Notes: generated by a model not told the origin, from the letters alone. A stretch of DNA of 64,000 nucleotides from Streptomyces sp. KMM 9044 (GCF_024701375.2 NZ_CP113910.1:5208001-5272000); one strand, 5' to 3'; numbered from the stretch's first letter, positions 1-8,719 are shown. Translations and numbers: made by a program.

Positions 1-16
1 ACGAGTTGCGAAGAAA

Positions 17-28
17 TACTTGCAAGTA
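17..28. promoter_or_regulatory. Candidate operator: 12-bp perfect palindrome upstream of the ArsR-like regulator
   Basis: TACTTGCAAGTA is a perfect palindrome lying 27 bp before the ATG at 56. Its position just ahead of a winged-helix regulator gene suggests an autoregulatory operator. That role is inferred; only the palindrome is seen. The same half-site (CAAGTA/TACTTG) is used in the palindrome at 11708-11721. Confidence 0.45.
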
Positions 29-55
29 CTCCTTTGCGACGCTGTCCTCGTGGAC

Positions 56-649
56 ATGAACGAGTCCCGGGAACCGCAGGGCCCGCCGGTCCGCAGCCTC
101 GACGCCCGCTCGCTAAACGGACTCGCACACCCGCTGCGCATGCGACTGCTGGACGCCCTGCGTCACGGCGGCCCGGCCACCGCGTCCCAGCTCGACGCGA
201 AGCCGGGCGAGTCGAGCGGCGCGACCAGCTACCACCTGCGCCGGCTCGCCACGCACGGCTTCACCGAGGACGCTCCCGAGCACGGCAAGGGCAGGGAACG
301 GTGGTGGAAGGCGGTCCACAAGGGTCTGCGTTTCGACGACGCGCTGCTCACCGACGCCCACCCGGACGTACGCGGGGCTGCCGACCTGTACCTCCACGAG
401 GTCGCGTCCAGCCAGGCCCGGGGCCTGTCGACCTGGCTGGACGACCGCCCGGCCTGGCCGGAGGAGCGGAACCGCACCTGGGACATGAGCAGCGCGACGC
501 CGCGCCTGACGCCCGAACCGACCCGGGATCTCCTCGAGAAGATGCACGCCCTCGTCGGAACCTACCGCGACCGGGCCGCAGACGACGCCGACGCCGACAC
601 CGCCCAAGTACGCATCCGCGCCCGCGCCTTCCCTCTCACCACGGACTGA
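56..649 (+). CDS. ArsR/HTH_20-type winged-helix transcriptional regulator
   Basis: A 197-residue protein that probably binds DNA as a dimer in the cytoplasm. Residues about 20-85 read as a winged helix of the ArsR/HTH_20 type: LNGLAHPLRMRLLDALRHGG is helix 1, ATSYHLRRLATHGF is the recognition helix, and GRERWWKAVHKGLRF is the wing. The C-terminal half (helical, Arg/Glu rich) is typical of the longer Streptomyces members and has no metal-binding Cys pair, so a metal sensor is unlikely. An in-frame TTG lies upstream at 20, but the ATG at 56 is preferred because translation from 20 would run through the palindrome at 17-28. The ligand and targets cannot be read from the sequence. Confidence 0.8.
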   Translation: MNESREPQGPPVRSLDARSLNGLAHPLRMRLLDALRHGGPATASQLDAKPGESSGATSYHLRRLATHGFTEDAPEHGKGRERWWKAVHKGLRFDDALLTDAHPDVRGAADLYLHEVASSQARGLSTWLDDRPAWPEERNRTWDMSSATPRLTPEPTRDLLEKMHALVGTYRDRAADDADADTAQVRIRARAFPLTTD

Positions 650-663
650 AAGGCCACGGCCCG

Positions 664-880
664 ATGCATCCCGAGACCCGCCTCGCCCTGCACCACCTCC
701 GCGCCGCCGAACTCCGTGCCGAAGCCGACGCGTACCGCCTCGCCGTGGCAGCCGGGCCGGCTCGGCGCCTCCAGCCCTTCCGACCCGCCTCGGCTGGACC
801 CTGGTGGAAGTCGGCCTGCGCACGGCCGCCGGTCCCAGGGCGGCAGTCCCGTTCCACAGACCTCGCACCTGTGTCTGATC
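664..880 (+). pseudogene. Frameshifted small conserved Streptomyces protein
   Basis: The reading frame starting at ATG 664 gives MHPETRLALHHLRAAELRAE and then runs into low-complexity sequence. A second recognisable piece, RLGWTLVEVGLR, lies in a different forward frame from about 786. Together they resemble a very common short Streptomyces protein of about 60-70 residues with unknown function, here broken by an indel between about 740 and 785. It follows the ArsR-like gene by 14 bp, so the two were probably cotranscribed. A base-calling error is an alternative explanation for the frame change. Confidence 0.4.
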
Positions 881-1021
881 CCACCGGGCCCGGTCGCAAC
901 AGGCCCCGGGACACCTGTTTCTCCGGGTGCCGCTCCAGCTCCCGTATCGGCGTCGGTCAGGACGCGCGGGTCCACACGGCCCTCCACCCGGAACAGCGGC
1001 ACCGGGAACTTTCGCTGGGGA

Positions 1022-1213
1022 GTGATCGTGGACCTGGGACTGTCCCGTGTCGGCCTCGTTGACGCCCTGTACGTCGACGATGGGGACGATTACCACGTTG
1101 GTGATCGAATCAGTGGCCATCTGGACTGCTTCGACGAGCAGAAGGACAAGTTCATCTTGAGGCCGCCCGATCAGATTCCGCTTGCTGAGCGACTGAGGCG
1201 GGCAAGGGGGTGA
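1022..1213 (+). CDS. Small S1/OB-fold-like hypothetical protein
   Basis: A 63-codon frame from GTG 1022 encodes VIVDLGLSRVGLVDALYV, then HVGDRISGHLDCFDEQKDKF, and ends PLAERLRRARG. The order of a G-V-x-V-D-L-G strand, a GLVDA segment, a VGD turn and a final strand ending in LRP matches the S1-type RNA-binding barrel. The usual first strand is missing or lies upstream of 1022, where the frame stays open back to 716 but reads as low-complexity Pro/Gly sequence. Small single-domain proteins of this kind occur widely in actinomycetes. The function is unknown and the start is uncertain. Confidence 0.45.
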   Translation: MIVDLGLSRVGLVDALYVDDGDDYHVGDRISGHLDCFDEQKDKFILRPPDQIPLAERLRRARG

Positions 1214-1353
1214 CAGGGAAGGCTTCCTTCCTCTGCTCGTCCGGCTGACCGGACCACGGTCGGGATAGTTGCCTTCCCGGGCGGCGCGGGTCCCGGCCTT
1301 CGGGTGAGTGCCGCGCCGCCGGAAGGGTGGCATCCCTGCGGCCGTCGAGCGCT

Positions 1354-1392
1354 CGAAATGGCGGCGCCCTCGTGCGGGGTGCCGCCATTTCG
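1354..1392 (-). terminator. Stem-loop downstream of the excalibur gene
   Basis: CGAAATGGCGGC (1354-1365) pairs perfectly with GCCGCCATTTCG (1381-1392) across a 15-nt loop. It starts 15 bp past the stop codon of the minus-strand gene that ends at 1408. It may terminate transcription from both sides. Confidence 0.6.
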
Positions 1393-1407
1393 TCGTTTCG
1401 GAGCGCC

Positions 1408-1857
1408 TCAGTCGGTGCTGCGGCGCCGGCGTGCCGCGAACAGCACCCCGCCGCCCGCCAGGACGACGGCCGCGCCGCCCGCCGCGATGTACGGGGTGGC
1501 GCTGTTGCCGCCGGTCTCGGCGAGGTCGGTGCCGGTGTCCGAGCCGGTGTTCTGCGCCCCGGACTCCGTGTCCGAGCCGGCGGCGGTGTCCTCGTCCTTG
1601 TCGTCGTCCTTGTCGTCGTCCTTGTCGTCGGCGGGGACGAAGCCCGCCGGCGGGTTGTCGCAGCCGATGCCGTCGTTGTCGCGGTCCAGGTGCTTGCCGT
1701 AGTGCTCGCTGTCGGCCGGGATGTTGGAGTACCCGGCGGTGTACGCCGCGTCGCAGTTCTTGAACACGCCCTCGTGGGCGGCGGCGGTGGTGACGGGCAG
1801 CGTGGCCAGTGCGAGCGCGGCGACGGTCACGGCGGCGGACTTGCAGGACAGGTTCAC
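1408..1857 (-). CDS. Secreted excalibur-domain protein with LAETG sortase signal
   Basis: A 149-residue exported cell-wall protein. The N-terminus is a Sec signal peptide (SAAVTVAALALATLPVTTAAAHE). Next is an excalibur calcium-binding domain (FKNCDAAY, then a DRDNDGIGCD loop, about residues 35-75). An Asp/Lys-rich linker follows (repeated DKDDDK), then LAETG, a hydrophobic helix and a RRRRS tail. LAxTG is the motif preferred by Streptomyces class E sortases, so covalent attachment to peptidoglycan is inferred. The GTG at 1857 is chosen because it directly precedes the signal peptide. The gene is monocistronic, with a stem-loop after the stop. Confidence 0.85.
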   Translation of the reverse strand: MNLSCKSAAVTVAALALATLPVTTAAAHEGVFKNCDAAYTAGYSNIPADSEHYGKHLDRDNDGIGCDNPPAGFVPADDKDDDKDDDKDEDTAAGSDTESGAQNTGSDTGTDLAETGGNSATPYIAAGGAAVVLAGGGVLFAARRRRSTD

Positions 1858-2066
1858 AGGGGGTCCCCCAGCTATGTGCGGATATCCGGCAGTGTGCCCC
1901 TGTCCGGGGTGGTCTGCCGGGTGTGAGCTACCGACGGTAGGGGAGGGATGGGGGAGGGCGGGGAGGTTTCGCGGACCCGTGATGCGAACGTGACGTGACC
2001 GGACGGTAGCTCTCCGCTCATGCCGGTGCGTTCTGTGCACCGGCATGAGCCGGCAACCGGGAGCGT

Positions 2067-3224
2067 TTACCTGCGGAACGGGCCCCTCACCTCGTACGTG
2101 ATGCCACCCGACGAACTCCCGCTCGTCCCGCGCTGGCTGGAGAAGTACAGGCGGGTGCCGTCCGGGGAGAAGGCCGGGCCGGTGATCTCGGAGCCGGACT
2201 GGCCGCTCACCCGGAGGAAGGGGGCCACGACGTCGTCGGGCGTGATGACGCAGATCTCCATGTTTCCGCCGTCCTCGGCCACGAAGAGGTCGCCCGAGGA
2301 GGAGCCGGTGACGTTGTCCACGCCGGTCAGGGGAGCGGAGCCGCCCGTCGTCAGGGAGTCGTCGTAGGTGAGTTCGATCGTCTGGGCGGCGGCGTTGTAC
2401 TGCCAGACGCGGTTGTCGCCCTTGGTCGTGAACCAGCAGGTGTCGTTCGCGTAGTGGCAGCCCTCGCCGCCGTTGAAGCGCTTGGCGCCGGAGACCTGGT
2501 TGCGGGTCGCGGTGGCCCCGGACGGGTCCGGGACCCTCGCCCAGCTCACCGGGCCGCTCGTGCCGCTGCCCGCCACCAGTACCTCCAGTGTGCCGGAGGA
2601 CAGGTCGCCCCACGTCGTCGGCCGGAAGCGGTAGAAGCAGCTGTCCGAGACGTCCTCGGTCAGGTAGATCACCCTGCGGACCGGGTCGGCGGCCGCCGCC
2701 TCGTGCTTGAAGCGGCCCATCGCGTCCCGGCGTACCGCCGCCTTCGTCCCCCACGGGTCGGTCTCGTAGACGTAACCGCGGTCCACCTCCTCGCAGGACA
2801 GCCAGGTGTTCCACGGCGTGCTGCCGCCCGCGCAGTTCTGCCGGGTGCCGGACAGGATGCGGTACGCGCCCGTGACGGCGCCGGTGGCCGAGAAGCGCAC
2901 CGCGCCCGCGCCGCCGGACGGGTTGATCTCCGAGTTGGAGACGTAGATCCAGCCGCTGCCGTCCGCGTAACAGGCGCCGCCGTCGGGGGCGTTGTGCCAG
3001 GTGTACGACGTGCCCGGGACCTGCCGGCCGGAACGGGCGATGACCCTGCTGGTGAACCCGGCCGGCAGCCCGATCCCGTTGGCGTCCGCCGCGCCGAGCG
3101 CGCCGTAGGGGCCCGTGCCGGGCTGGGCGGGCGCCGCGTACGCGGCGCTGTGCCAGAGCGCGCCGCCGAGGACCGCGCCGGTGCCGCCCATGGCGCTCGC
3201 ACGAAGGAAGGTACGACGTTCCAC
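2067..3224 (-). CDS. Tat-exported PhoX/DUF839-family protein
   Basis: A 385-residue protein of the PhoX-like (DUF839) beta-propeller family, which includes calcium-dependent phosphatases. The N-terminus is a twin-arginine signal (ERRTFLRAS, then a hydrophobic stretch to AAYA). Family landmarks include WLSCEEVDRGYVYE, YLTEDVSDSCFYRF, GGEGCHYANDTCWF and LFVAEDGGNMEICV, where acidic residues typically coordinate metal. The GTG at 3224 is preferred because AGGAG lies 6 nt upstream and the RR motif follows at once. It lies next to another Tat-exported propeller gene on the same strand. The phosphatase substrate is not determinable, and close relatives are often annotated only as secreted hypothetical proteins. 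Confidence 0.8.
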   Translation of the reverse strand: MERRTFLRASAMGGTGAVLGGALWHSAAYAAPAQPGTGPYGALGAADANGIGLPAGFTSRVIARSGRQVPGTSYTWHNAPDGGACYADGSGWIYVSNSEINPSGGAGAVRFSATGAVTGAYRILSGTRQNCAGGSTPWNTWLSCEEVDRGYVYETDPWGTKAAVRRDAMGRFKHEAAAADPVRRVIYLTEDVSDSCFYRFRPTTWGDLSSGTLEVLVAGSGTSGPVSWARVPDPSGATATRNQVSGAKRFNGGEGCHYANDTCWFTTKGDNRVWQYNAAAQTIELTYDDSLTTGGSAPLTGVDNVTGSSSGDLFVAEDGGNMEICVITPDDVVAPFLRVSGQSGSEITGPAFSPDGTRLYFSSQRGTSGSSSGGITYEVRGPFRR

Positions 3225-3371
3225 TGCCGCTCCTAGAGGTGCCGTGAACCGTCCCGCCACCGGCCGGTGACGGGGACGTGCGGTCACGGAACCTACAGGT
3301 GCGGCATGGACACATCATGACCATGGGTGTACCGGAGGGTGACCATCCCGAGCGCCACCCCGGCAAACGCC

Positions 3372-4331
3372 CTACAGCGGCACGCCCACCGCCGTGAACG
3401 CCGTCTCGGGTGTCTGCGGGCTGGTGAAGCGGGCGTTGACCAGGTACAGGCGGTCGCGGTAGCGGGCCGCGGTGGCCGGGACGTCGAAGCGCGGGTCGGT
3501 GATCGAACGGCGCAGGGTCGCCGTCGTCGCGCCGGCGTCGAGGTGGAACACGGCGACCACGTTCAGCCGGTTCTGGACCACGTACAGCGTGCGGCCGACA
3601 CGCACCAGGCCGTCGCCGTTGACCACGTCGTCCGCGCCGGACAGGGTGATGCGGGTGGCGTGTCCGGTGCGCAGGGCGACCCGGTACAGCTCGCCCGGGG
3701 TGCTCTTGACCACGATGACGTCGCGGCCGTCGGGCGTGCTCACGATGCCGTTCGCGTTGTTGACGTCCGGCAGCTGCTCCCAGTCGCCGCTCAGCGGCAG
3801 CGCCCGCACGGTGCCGCGCCGCCCGCGCGGGACGCCGTACAGCACCGCGTCGCGCGAGTCGGTGAACCAGGCGCGGTCGCCGAGCAGGACGACGTCGTTG
3901 AGGAAGTGGCCCGTGGCGGAAGTGAGCTGGTGGACGGTGCGGAGGGCGCCGGTGCGGGCGTCCACGAGACGCGCGGTGCCGCCACCGCCGCCGGCGACGT
4001 ACAGTAGGCCGCCGTGGTCGTCCAGCTTCAGGCCGATGGACGCCAGGCCCGGGGTGCCCTCGTGGAACACCGCGCCCTGTCCGGTGCGCAGGTCGGTGCG
4101 GTAGATAGCGCCGTTCGCACGGGAGCCCATGTACGCGTACGGCCTGCTGCCGATGGTGATGCCCTCGGGGAGCCAGCCGTCGGGCAGCGGGAACCCGGTC
4201 GGCCAGGCGGGGCGGTCTCCGGCCGCCTGCGCGGTACCGGTGCCGGCGGCCGCTGCGAGGGCGGTGACCGCGGTGGCCGCGGCACCACCGAGCAGGGCGC
4301 GGCGGGACGGCGGGGAGTGTTTCCGGTTCAT
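3372..4331 (-). CDS. Tat-exported SMP-30/NHL-like beta-propeller protein
   Basis: A 319-residue exported protein. It begins with a Tat signal (SRRALLGGAAATAVTALAAA, then a cleavage-like AQA). The rest is a series of propeller-like blades, for example GGLLYVAGGGGGTARLVDA, NANGIVSTPDGRDVIVVK and VVNGDGLVRVGRTLYVVQN, which recall SMP-30/gluconolactonase and NHL proteins. No catalytic residues can be assigned safely. Streptomyces homologues have been misnamed superoxide dismutase, which the sequence does not support. The ATG at 4331 is 17 nt from a long hairpin (4348-4394) in the upstream region. The enzyme activity is unknown. Confidence 0.7.
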   Translation of the reverse strand: MNRKHSPPSRRALLGGAAATAVTALAAAAGTGTAQAAGDRPAWPTGFPLPDGWLPEGITIGSRPYAYMGSRANGAIYRTDLRTGQGAVFHEGTPGLASIGLKLDDHGGLLYVAGGGGGTARLVDARTGALRTVHQLTSATGHFLNDVVLLGDRAWFTDSRDAVLYGVPRGRRGTVRALPLSGDWEQLPDVNNANGIVSTPDGRDVIVVKSTPGELYRVALRTGHATRITLSGADDVVNGDGLVRVGRTLYVVQNRLNVVAVFHLDAGATTATLRRSITDPRFDVPATAARYRDRLYLVNARFTSPQTPETAFTAVGVPL

Positions 4332-4347
4332 GGTTCGGGCCTCCGTG

Positions 4348-4394
4348 GTGGGCGGGGTTCTCGGAGTCGATGAAACTCCGAGAACCCCGCCCAC
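4348..4394 (-). terminator. Perfect 20-bp stem-loop between nirD and the SMP-30-like gene
   Basis: Bases 4348-4367 and 4375-4394 are exact reverse complements around a 7-nt loop. The hairpin lies 73 nt after the nirD stop, so it probably ends the nitrite reductase operon. It also ends 17 nt before the next start codon, so it could act on the leader of that gene. There is no T tract, as is usual for Streptomyces. Confidence 0.65.
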
Positions 4395-4466
4395 CGAACG
4401 GAAACACACGGATCCGACAGGAACCCGACAGGTGGACGGCTGTCCGGGGCGCCGCCCCTTACCGGC

Positions 4467-4817
4467 TCACGCCGCCTTGACCTCGTACGTCGTCAGCCGG
4501 ACCGTGTCGTCGTCCAGGCACTGGCCCGTCTCCAGGTCGAAGCGCTGCTTGAGCAGCGGAGAGGCGACGAACAGGCGGCCCCGGTGGGTGCCGGTCAGGC
4601 CGCGGGAGAGGACCGCCGCGCCGGTGAAGGGGTCGCGGTTGTCGACGGCGTACAGGCCGCCGTCGCGGTCGGTGAAGACGGCGGCCTGCCGGCCGTCGGG
4701 CAGCAGGGCCGCCACGCCGCGGCCCGGAACCAGTGCGCTCAGGTCGCAGACCGCGAACCAGGCGTCGGTCAGCTGGAGTCGGACCTTCAGGTCGGTGGTC
4801 TCGAGGGCCAGGGTCAT
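4467..4817 (-). CDS. nirD: Nitrite reductase (NAD(P)H) small subunit
   Basis: A 116-residue Rieske-like small subunit of assimilatory nitrite reductase, which works with NirB to reduce nitrite to ammonium in the cytoplasm. The conserved frame is visible in WFAVCDLSALVPGRGVAAL, AVFTDRDGGLYAVDNRDPF, GRLFVASPLLKQRFDLETG and a final TYEV. The Cys/His pairs of true Rieske clusters are absent, as is normal in NirD. The start at 4817 overlaps the end of nirB by 4 bp, indicating translational coupling. Gene order is FAD oxidoreductase, nirB, nirD on one transcript. Confidence 0.9.
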   Translation of the reverse strand: MTLALETTDLKVRLQLTDAWFAVCDLSALVPGRGVAALLPDGRQAAVFTDRDGGLYAVDNRDPFTGAAVLSRGLTGTHRGRLFVASPLLKQRFDLETGQCLDDDTVRLTTYEVKAA

Positions 4818-7432
4818 CGCTGGGCGCTCCCTTCCAGGGCGGCTTCCTTGGACTGTGCGGGTCGCATGCCGATGTTCAGCAGGGGCAGGTCGGGCTTCAT
4901 CTGGTCGCGTTCGGGGACGAAGCCGACGACCGGGTCCGGGGTGTCGGGGGCGTTGACGAAGGACACGAACCGGGAGAGCTTCTGGGGGTCGTTGATGGTC
5001 TCGGCCCACTCGTCGCGGTAGTGCGAGACGTGGGCGGACATCAGGGACTCCAGCTCGTCGCAGATGCCGAGCGAGTCGTGCACGACGACGTCCCGTACGT
5101 GGTCCAGGCCGCCCGGGATCCGGTCCAGCCAGGTCGAGGTGCGCTCCAGCCGGTCGGCGGTGCGGATGTAGAACATCAGGAACCGGTCGATGAGGCGCAC
5201 CAGTTCGGCGTCCGAGAGGTCCTGTGCGAGCAGGTCGGCGTGGCGCGGGGTGGCGCCGCCGTTGCCGCCGACGTACAGGTTCCAGCCGCCCACGGTGGCG
5301 ATGACGCCGAAGTCCTTCGACTGGGCCTCGGCGCACTCGCGCTGGCAGCCGGAGACCGCCGACTTCAGCTTGTGGGGCGACCTGAGTCCCCGGTAGCGCA
5401 GCTCCAGGTCGATCGCCATGCGCACCGAGTCCTGGACGCCGTAGCGGCACCAGGTCTGCCCGACACAGGACTTCACCGTGCGCAGCGACTTGCCGTACGC
5501 GTGGCCGGACTCGAAGCCGGCGTCCACCAGGCGGGCCCAGATGACCGGGAGCTGCTCGACGCGGGCGCCGAACATGTCGATGCGCTGGCCGCCGGTGATC
5601 TTCGTGTAGAGGCCGAAGTCGCGGGCGATCTCGCCGATCACGATCAGCTTCTCCGGGGCGATCTCACCGCCGGGGATGCGGGGGACGACCGAATACGAGC
5701 CGTTCCTCTGCAGGTTGGCGAGGAAGTGGTCGTTGGTGTCCTGGAGGGCGGCCTGTTCGCCGTCCAGGACGTACGTGCTCGCGCCGATGGCCGGGGCGAG
5801 GGAGGCGATGATCGAGCCGACCGTCGGCTTGCAGATCTCGCAGCCGTCACCGCCCCGGGCGTCCTCGCAGCCGTGCCGGTCCAGCAGGTCCCGGTGGGAG
5901 GTGACGCGCAGGGCGTGGACGATCTCGTACAGCTCCTCACGGGTCTGCGAGAAGCAGCCGCACAGCCCCTTGTCGACCTCGACGCCGTTCGCCTCCAGCT
6001 CGGCGTTGACCAGCTGGCCGAGCACCTTCACGCAACTGCCGCAGCCGGTGCCGGCCTTGGTGCACTTCTTCACCTCGGGCACGGTGGTGCAGCTGTGCTC
6101 GGTGACCGCGCCGCGGACGGCGCCCTTGGTGACGTTGTGGCAGGAGCAGATGACGGCCTCGTCCGGCAGCGCGGACGGGCCGAGCTGGGCCGGGGCGCCG
6201 GCTCCGGCGGGCAGGACCAGGGACTCGGGCGAGACGGGCGGCACCGACCCGGTGAAGGCGCGCAGCGTGCCGTACGCCTCCGCGTCGCCGACCAGGATGC
6301 CGCCGAGCAGGGTGCCGTCGCTGCCGATGACCAGCTTCTTGTACAGGCCGGCGCGGGAGTCGGAGTAGACGACGTCCAGGCAGTCGGCGGTGGTGCCGTG
6401 CGCGTCGCCGAAGGACGCCACGTCCACGCCGAGCAGCTTCAGCTTGGTCGACAGGTCGGCGCCGGTGAACGACGCCTCGTCGGAGGCGATCGTCGCGGCG
6501 GCGGTCTGCGCCTGCTCGTAGCCGGGGGCGACCAGGCCGTACACCCGGCCGTCGGCGGCCAGCGCGCACTCGCCGATCGCGAAGACGTGCGGGTCGGTGA
6601 CCGTGCGGCACTGCTCGTCCACGGCGATGCCACCGCGCTCGCCGACCTCCAGCCCCGACGCACGGGCGAGCTGGTCGCGGGGGCGGACACCGGCGGAGAA
6701 CACCACCATGTCGGTGGCGAGCTCGGAGCCGTCGGACAGCTTCATGCCGGTGACCGCGCCGTCCTCGCCGACCACGATCTCCTGCGTACCGGTGCCGGTG
6801 TGCACGGCCAGGCCCATGTTCTCGATGGTGCGCAGCAGCGCGCCGCCGCCGCCGTCGTCGACCTGCACCGGCATCAGGCGCGGCGCGAACTCCACGATGT
6901 GCGTGGTCAGTCCGAGCCCCTTGAGTGCGCCCGCCGCCTCCAGGCCGAGCAGCCCGCCGCCGACCACCGCGCCCACGGTGGCCCTGCTCCTCGCGTACTC
7001 CTCGATCGCGAGCAGGTCCTCGATGGTGCGGTAGACGAAGCAGCCGGCCGCGTCCTTGTTCGGCACCGGCGGCACGAACGGGTAGGAGCCGGTGGCCAGC
7101 ACCAGGACGTCGTAGTCGACGGCCAGTCCCGAGCGGGCGGTGACCCTGCGGGCCTCCCGGTCGACCGTCTCGGCCGGATCACCGATGTGCAGCTCGATGC
7201 CGTGTTCCTCGAGGAACGCCAGGTCCGTCACGGACAGGTCCTCGGCGGTGCGCCCCGAGAAGTACGAGGTGAGCTGGACGCGGTCGTACGCCGGACGCGG
7301 TTCCTCGCACAGCACGACCACGCGGTGCGTGGCGGTCAGGCCGCGCTCGGCGAGCGCCTCCAGGAAACGCTGGCCGACCATGCCGTGGCCGACGAGCACG
7401 ATCGTGGGGGTGGGCCCCGGGGTGGCGGTCAT
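4814..7432 (-). CDS. nirB: Nitrite reductase (NAD(P)H) large subunit
   Basis: An 872-residue assimilatory nitrite reductase (nitrite + 3 NAD(P)H to ammonium). Domains in order: an FAD/NAD(P)H-binding region (IVLVGHGMVGQRFLEAL near residue 12; GGGLLGLEAAGALKGLGL near 155); a BFD-like [2Fe-2S] domain (ICSCHNV ... CTKAGTGCGSC); and the sirohaem/[4Fe-4S] catalytic domain with CVGQTWCRYG and SGCQRECAEAQ, giving the four cluster Cys as C-x5-C and C-x3-C. The start at 7432 is chosen because GGAGG lies upstream and the ATG shares one base with the previous stop (TGATG). It needs sirohaem, and a CbiX-like chelatase gene lies at 17242. Confidence 0.95.
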   Translation of the reverse strand: MTATPGPTPTIVLVGHGMVGQRFLEALAERGLTATHRVVVLCEEPRPAYDRVQLTSYFSGRTAEDLSVTDLAFLEEHGIELHIGDPAETVDREARRVTARSGLAVDYDVLVLATGSYPFVPPVPNKDAAGCFVYRTIEDLLAIEEYARSRATVGAVVGGGLLGLEAAGALKGLGLTTHIVEFAPRLMPVQVDDGGGGALLRTIENMGLAVHTGTGTQEIVVGEDGAVTGMKLSDGSELATDMVVFSAGVRPRDQLARASGLEVGERGGIAVDEQCRTVTDPHVFAIGECALAADGRVYGLVAPGYEQAQTAAATIASDEASFTGADLSTKLKLLGVDVASFGDAHGTTADCLDVVYSDSRAGLYKKLVIGSDGTLLGGILVGDAEAYGTLRAFTGSVPPVSPESLVLPAGAGAPAQLGPSALPDEAVICSCHNVTKGAVRGAVTEHSCTTVPEVKKCTKAGTGCGSCVKVLGQLVNAELEANGVEVDKGLCGCFSQTREELYEIVHALRVTSHRDLLDRHGCEDARGGDGCEICKPTVGSIIASLAPAIGASTYVLDGEQAALQDTNDHFLANLQRNGSYSVVPRIPGGEIAPEKLIVIGEIARDFGLYTKITGGQRIDMFGARVEQLPVIWARLVDAGFESGHAYGKSLRTVKSCVGQTWCRYGVQDSVRMAIDLELRYRGLRSPHKLKSAVSGCQRECAEAQSKDFGVIATVGGWNLYVGGNGGATPRHADLLAQDLSDAELVRLIDRFLMFYIRTADRLERTSTWLDRIPGGLDHVRDVVVHDSLGICDELESLMSAHVSHYRDEWAETINDPQKLSRFVSFVNAPDTPDPVVGFVPERDQMKPDLPLLNIGMRPAQSKEAALEGSAQR

Positions 7433-8658
7433 CAGGAGCCTCCGTCGTTGGTGAGCAGGTGGAGCAGGGGGCCGCCGTCGGACGGGAGCGGCTCTGCTCC
7501 CTCCCACGCGCGGGCGAGCGCGCCGACCGTGCCGAGTTCGCCGACCAGGACCCCGCCGATCAGCCGGTCGTCGCGGACGACGACCTTGCGGTAGGTGCCC
7601 CGGGTGGCGTCGGTGAGCTGGACGACGTCGTCGCCGGGCCGTGCCTCGGTCTCGCCGAACGCGGCGAGGTCGAACGGGCTGTCGGGCCCCGTGAGGGTGA
7701 GCCGGGTCAGGGAGCGGGTGCCGGTGTAGCGGGCGCCCGCGTCCCCGGCGAGCAGGGCGGCCAGTGCCTCGGCCTGTTCCAGCGCCGGGGCGGCCAGTCC
7801 GTACACCGTGCCGGCGTGCTGGACGCAGTCGCCGACGGCGTGGACACGGGGGTCACTGGTGCGCAGCTCGTCGTCGACGACGATGCCCTTGCGGACCTCC
7901 AGGCCGGCCGCCTGGGCGAGCCCCACCCGCGGGTGCACCCCGCAGGCCAGGACCACCAGGTCGGCGTCGAGCGCGTACCCGTCGGCCATCTCGACCGAGC
8001 GGACCGCGCCGGCGCCGCAGCGCACGTCCCGTACCCGGCACTCGGTGTGCACCTCCACGCCGAGGTCCGTCAGATGCCGCCGGACGAGCTTGGACGCCGC
8101 CGGGTCGAGCTGGCGTTCCATGAGCCGCTCGGACTGCTGGGCGAGGACGACCTGGGCGCCGCGCACGGCGAGTGCGCGGGCCGCGGACACGCCGAGCAGC
8201 CCGCCGCCGATGACGACGGCCCGCGTCCCCGGACGTACCGCCCCGGCCAGGCCCAGGCAGTCGTCCATGGTGCGGAACGCGTGCACGCCCTCGGGCAGCG
8301 CGTGGTCCTCGGTGAACAGCCCGCGCAGCGGTGGCAGCACCGGGTTGGAGCCGGTGGCCAGGACGAGCCGGTCGTAGCCGATCCCGGTACCGTCCGCGCA
8401 GGCGACGGTGCGTGCCGCGCGGTCGATGCCGGTGACCCGGCCGCGGGTCAGCACCGTCGGCGCCACCGGGGCGGGGAGGGCGATCAGTTCGGGGCTGTAG
8501 CGTCCGGCCAGCACCTCGGCGAGCAGCACCCTGTTGTACGGACGGTGCTCCTCCTCGCCGATCAGCGTCACCGGCGTGCCGAGCTCGCCGAGCCGCCGGG
8601 CGAGTGTCACGCCCGCCAGGCCGGTGCCGATCACCACCACACGCTCGTTCGAGGTCAT
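7432..8658 (-). CDS. FAD-dependent oxidoreductase of the nitrite reductase operon
   Basis: A 408-residue pyridine nucleotide-disulfide-type flavoprotein. It has an N-terminal Rossmann motif (VVVIGTGLAGVTLARRLGE), a second NAD(P)H-binding motif (VVIGGGLLGVSAARALAVRG) and an FAD-contacting ADLVVLACGVHPR / VHAVGDC region. It resembles the N-terminal half of NirB but lacks the [2Fe-2S] and sirohaem domains, so it probably passes electrons to nitrite or nitrate reduction. It is the first gene of the operon and its stop overlaps the nirB start by one base. The start is fixed by the Rossmann motif 6 residues in and by the promoter at 8666-8719. The exact electron partner is unknown. Confidence 0.8.
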   Translation of the reverse strand: MTSNERVVVIGTGLAGVTLARRLGELGTPVTLIGEEEHRPYNRVLLAEVLAGRYSPELIALPAPVAPTVLTRGRVTGIDRAARTVACADGTGIGYDRLVLATGSNPVLPPLRGLFTEDHALPEGVHAFRTMDDCLGLAGAVRPGTRAVVIGGGLLGVSAARALAVRGAQVVLAQQSERLMERQLDPAASKLVRRHLTDLGVEVHTECRVRDVRCGAGAVRSVEMADGYALDADLVVLACGVHPRVGLAQAAGLEVRKGIVVDDELRTSDPRVHAVGDCVQHAGTVYGLAAPALEQAEALAALLAGDAGARYTGTRSLTRLTLTGPDSPFDLAAFGETEARPGDDVVQLTDATRGTYRKVVVRDDRLIGGVLVGELGTVGALARAWEGAEPLPSDGGPLLHLLTNDGGS

Positions 8659-8665
8659 GTCCCTG

Positions 8666-8719
8666 AGCGTGCGGTGCGGGTGTTACCCGGCGGCATCACG
8701 TCTGTTTCCCGCGCGGAAC
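8666..8719 (-). promoter_or_regulatory. GlnR-like box plus leaderless -10 of the nitrite reductase operon
   Basis: Read on the minus strand: GTTCC-n6-GAAAC-n6-GATGC-n6-GTAAC, four pentamers at exact 11-bp pitch, like the GlnR pattern gTnAC-n6-GaAAC repeated twice. Downstream is CACGCT as a -10-like hexamer, then 7 nt, then the ATG at 8658. If transcription starts at the ATG, the box spans -61 to -24, centred at -42.5, as for a class II activator. GlnR control of nirB is known in Streptomyces; the site itself is inferred here. Confidence 0.65.

Noticed and set aside
3372..4331. Superoxide dismutase, a name given to similar proteins
   Set aside because: No metal-binding pattern of any superoxide dismutase class is visible. 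The sequence is propeller-like.
1408..4407. A 999-codon open frame on the minus strand across three genes
   Set aside because: It merges three genes in mixed frames. Only its last 149 codons are real (the excalibur protein); the rest is Arg/Pro-rich sequence typical of a shadow frame in GC-rich DNA.
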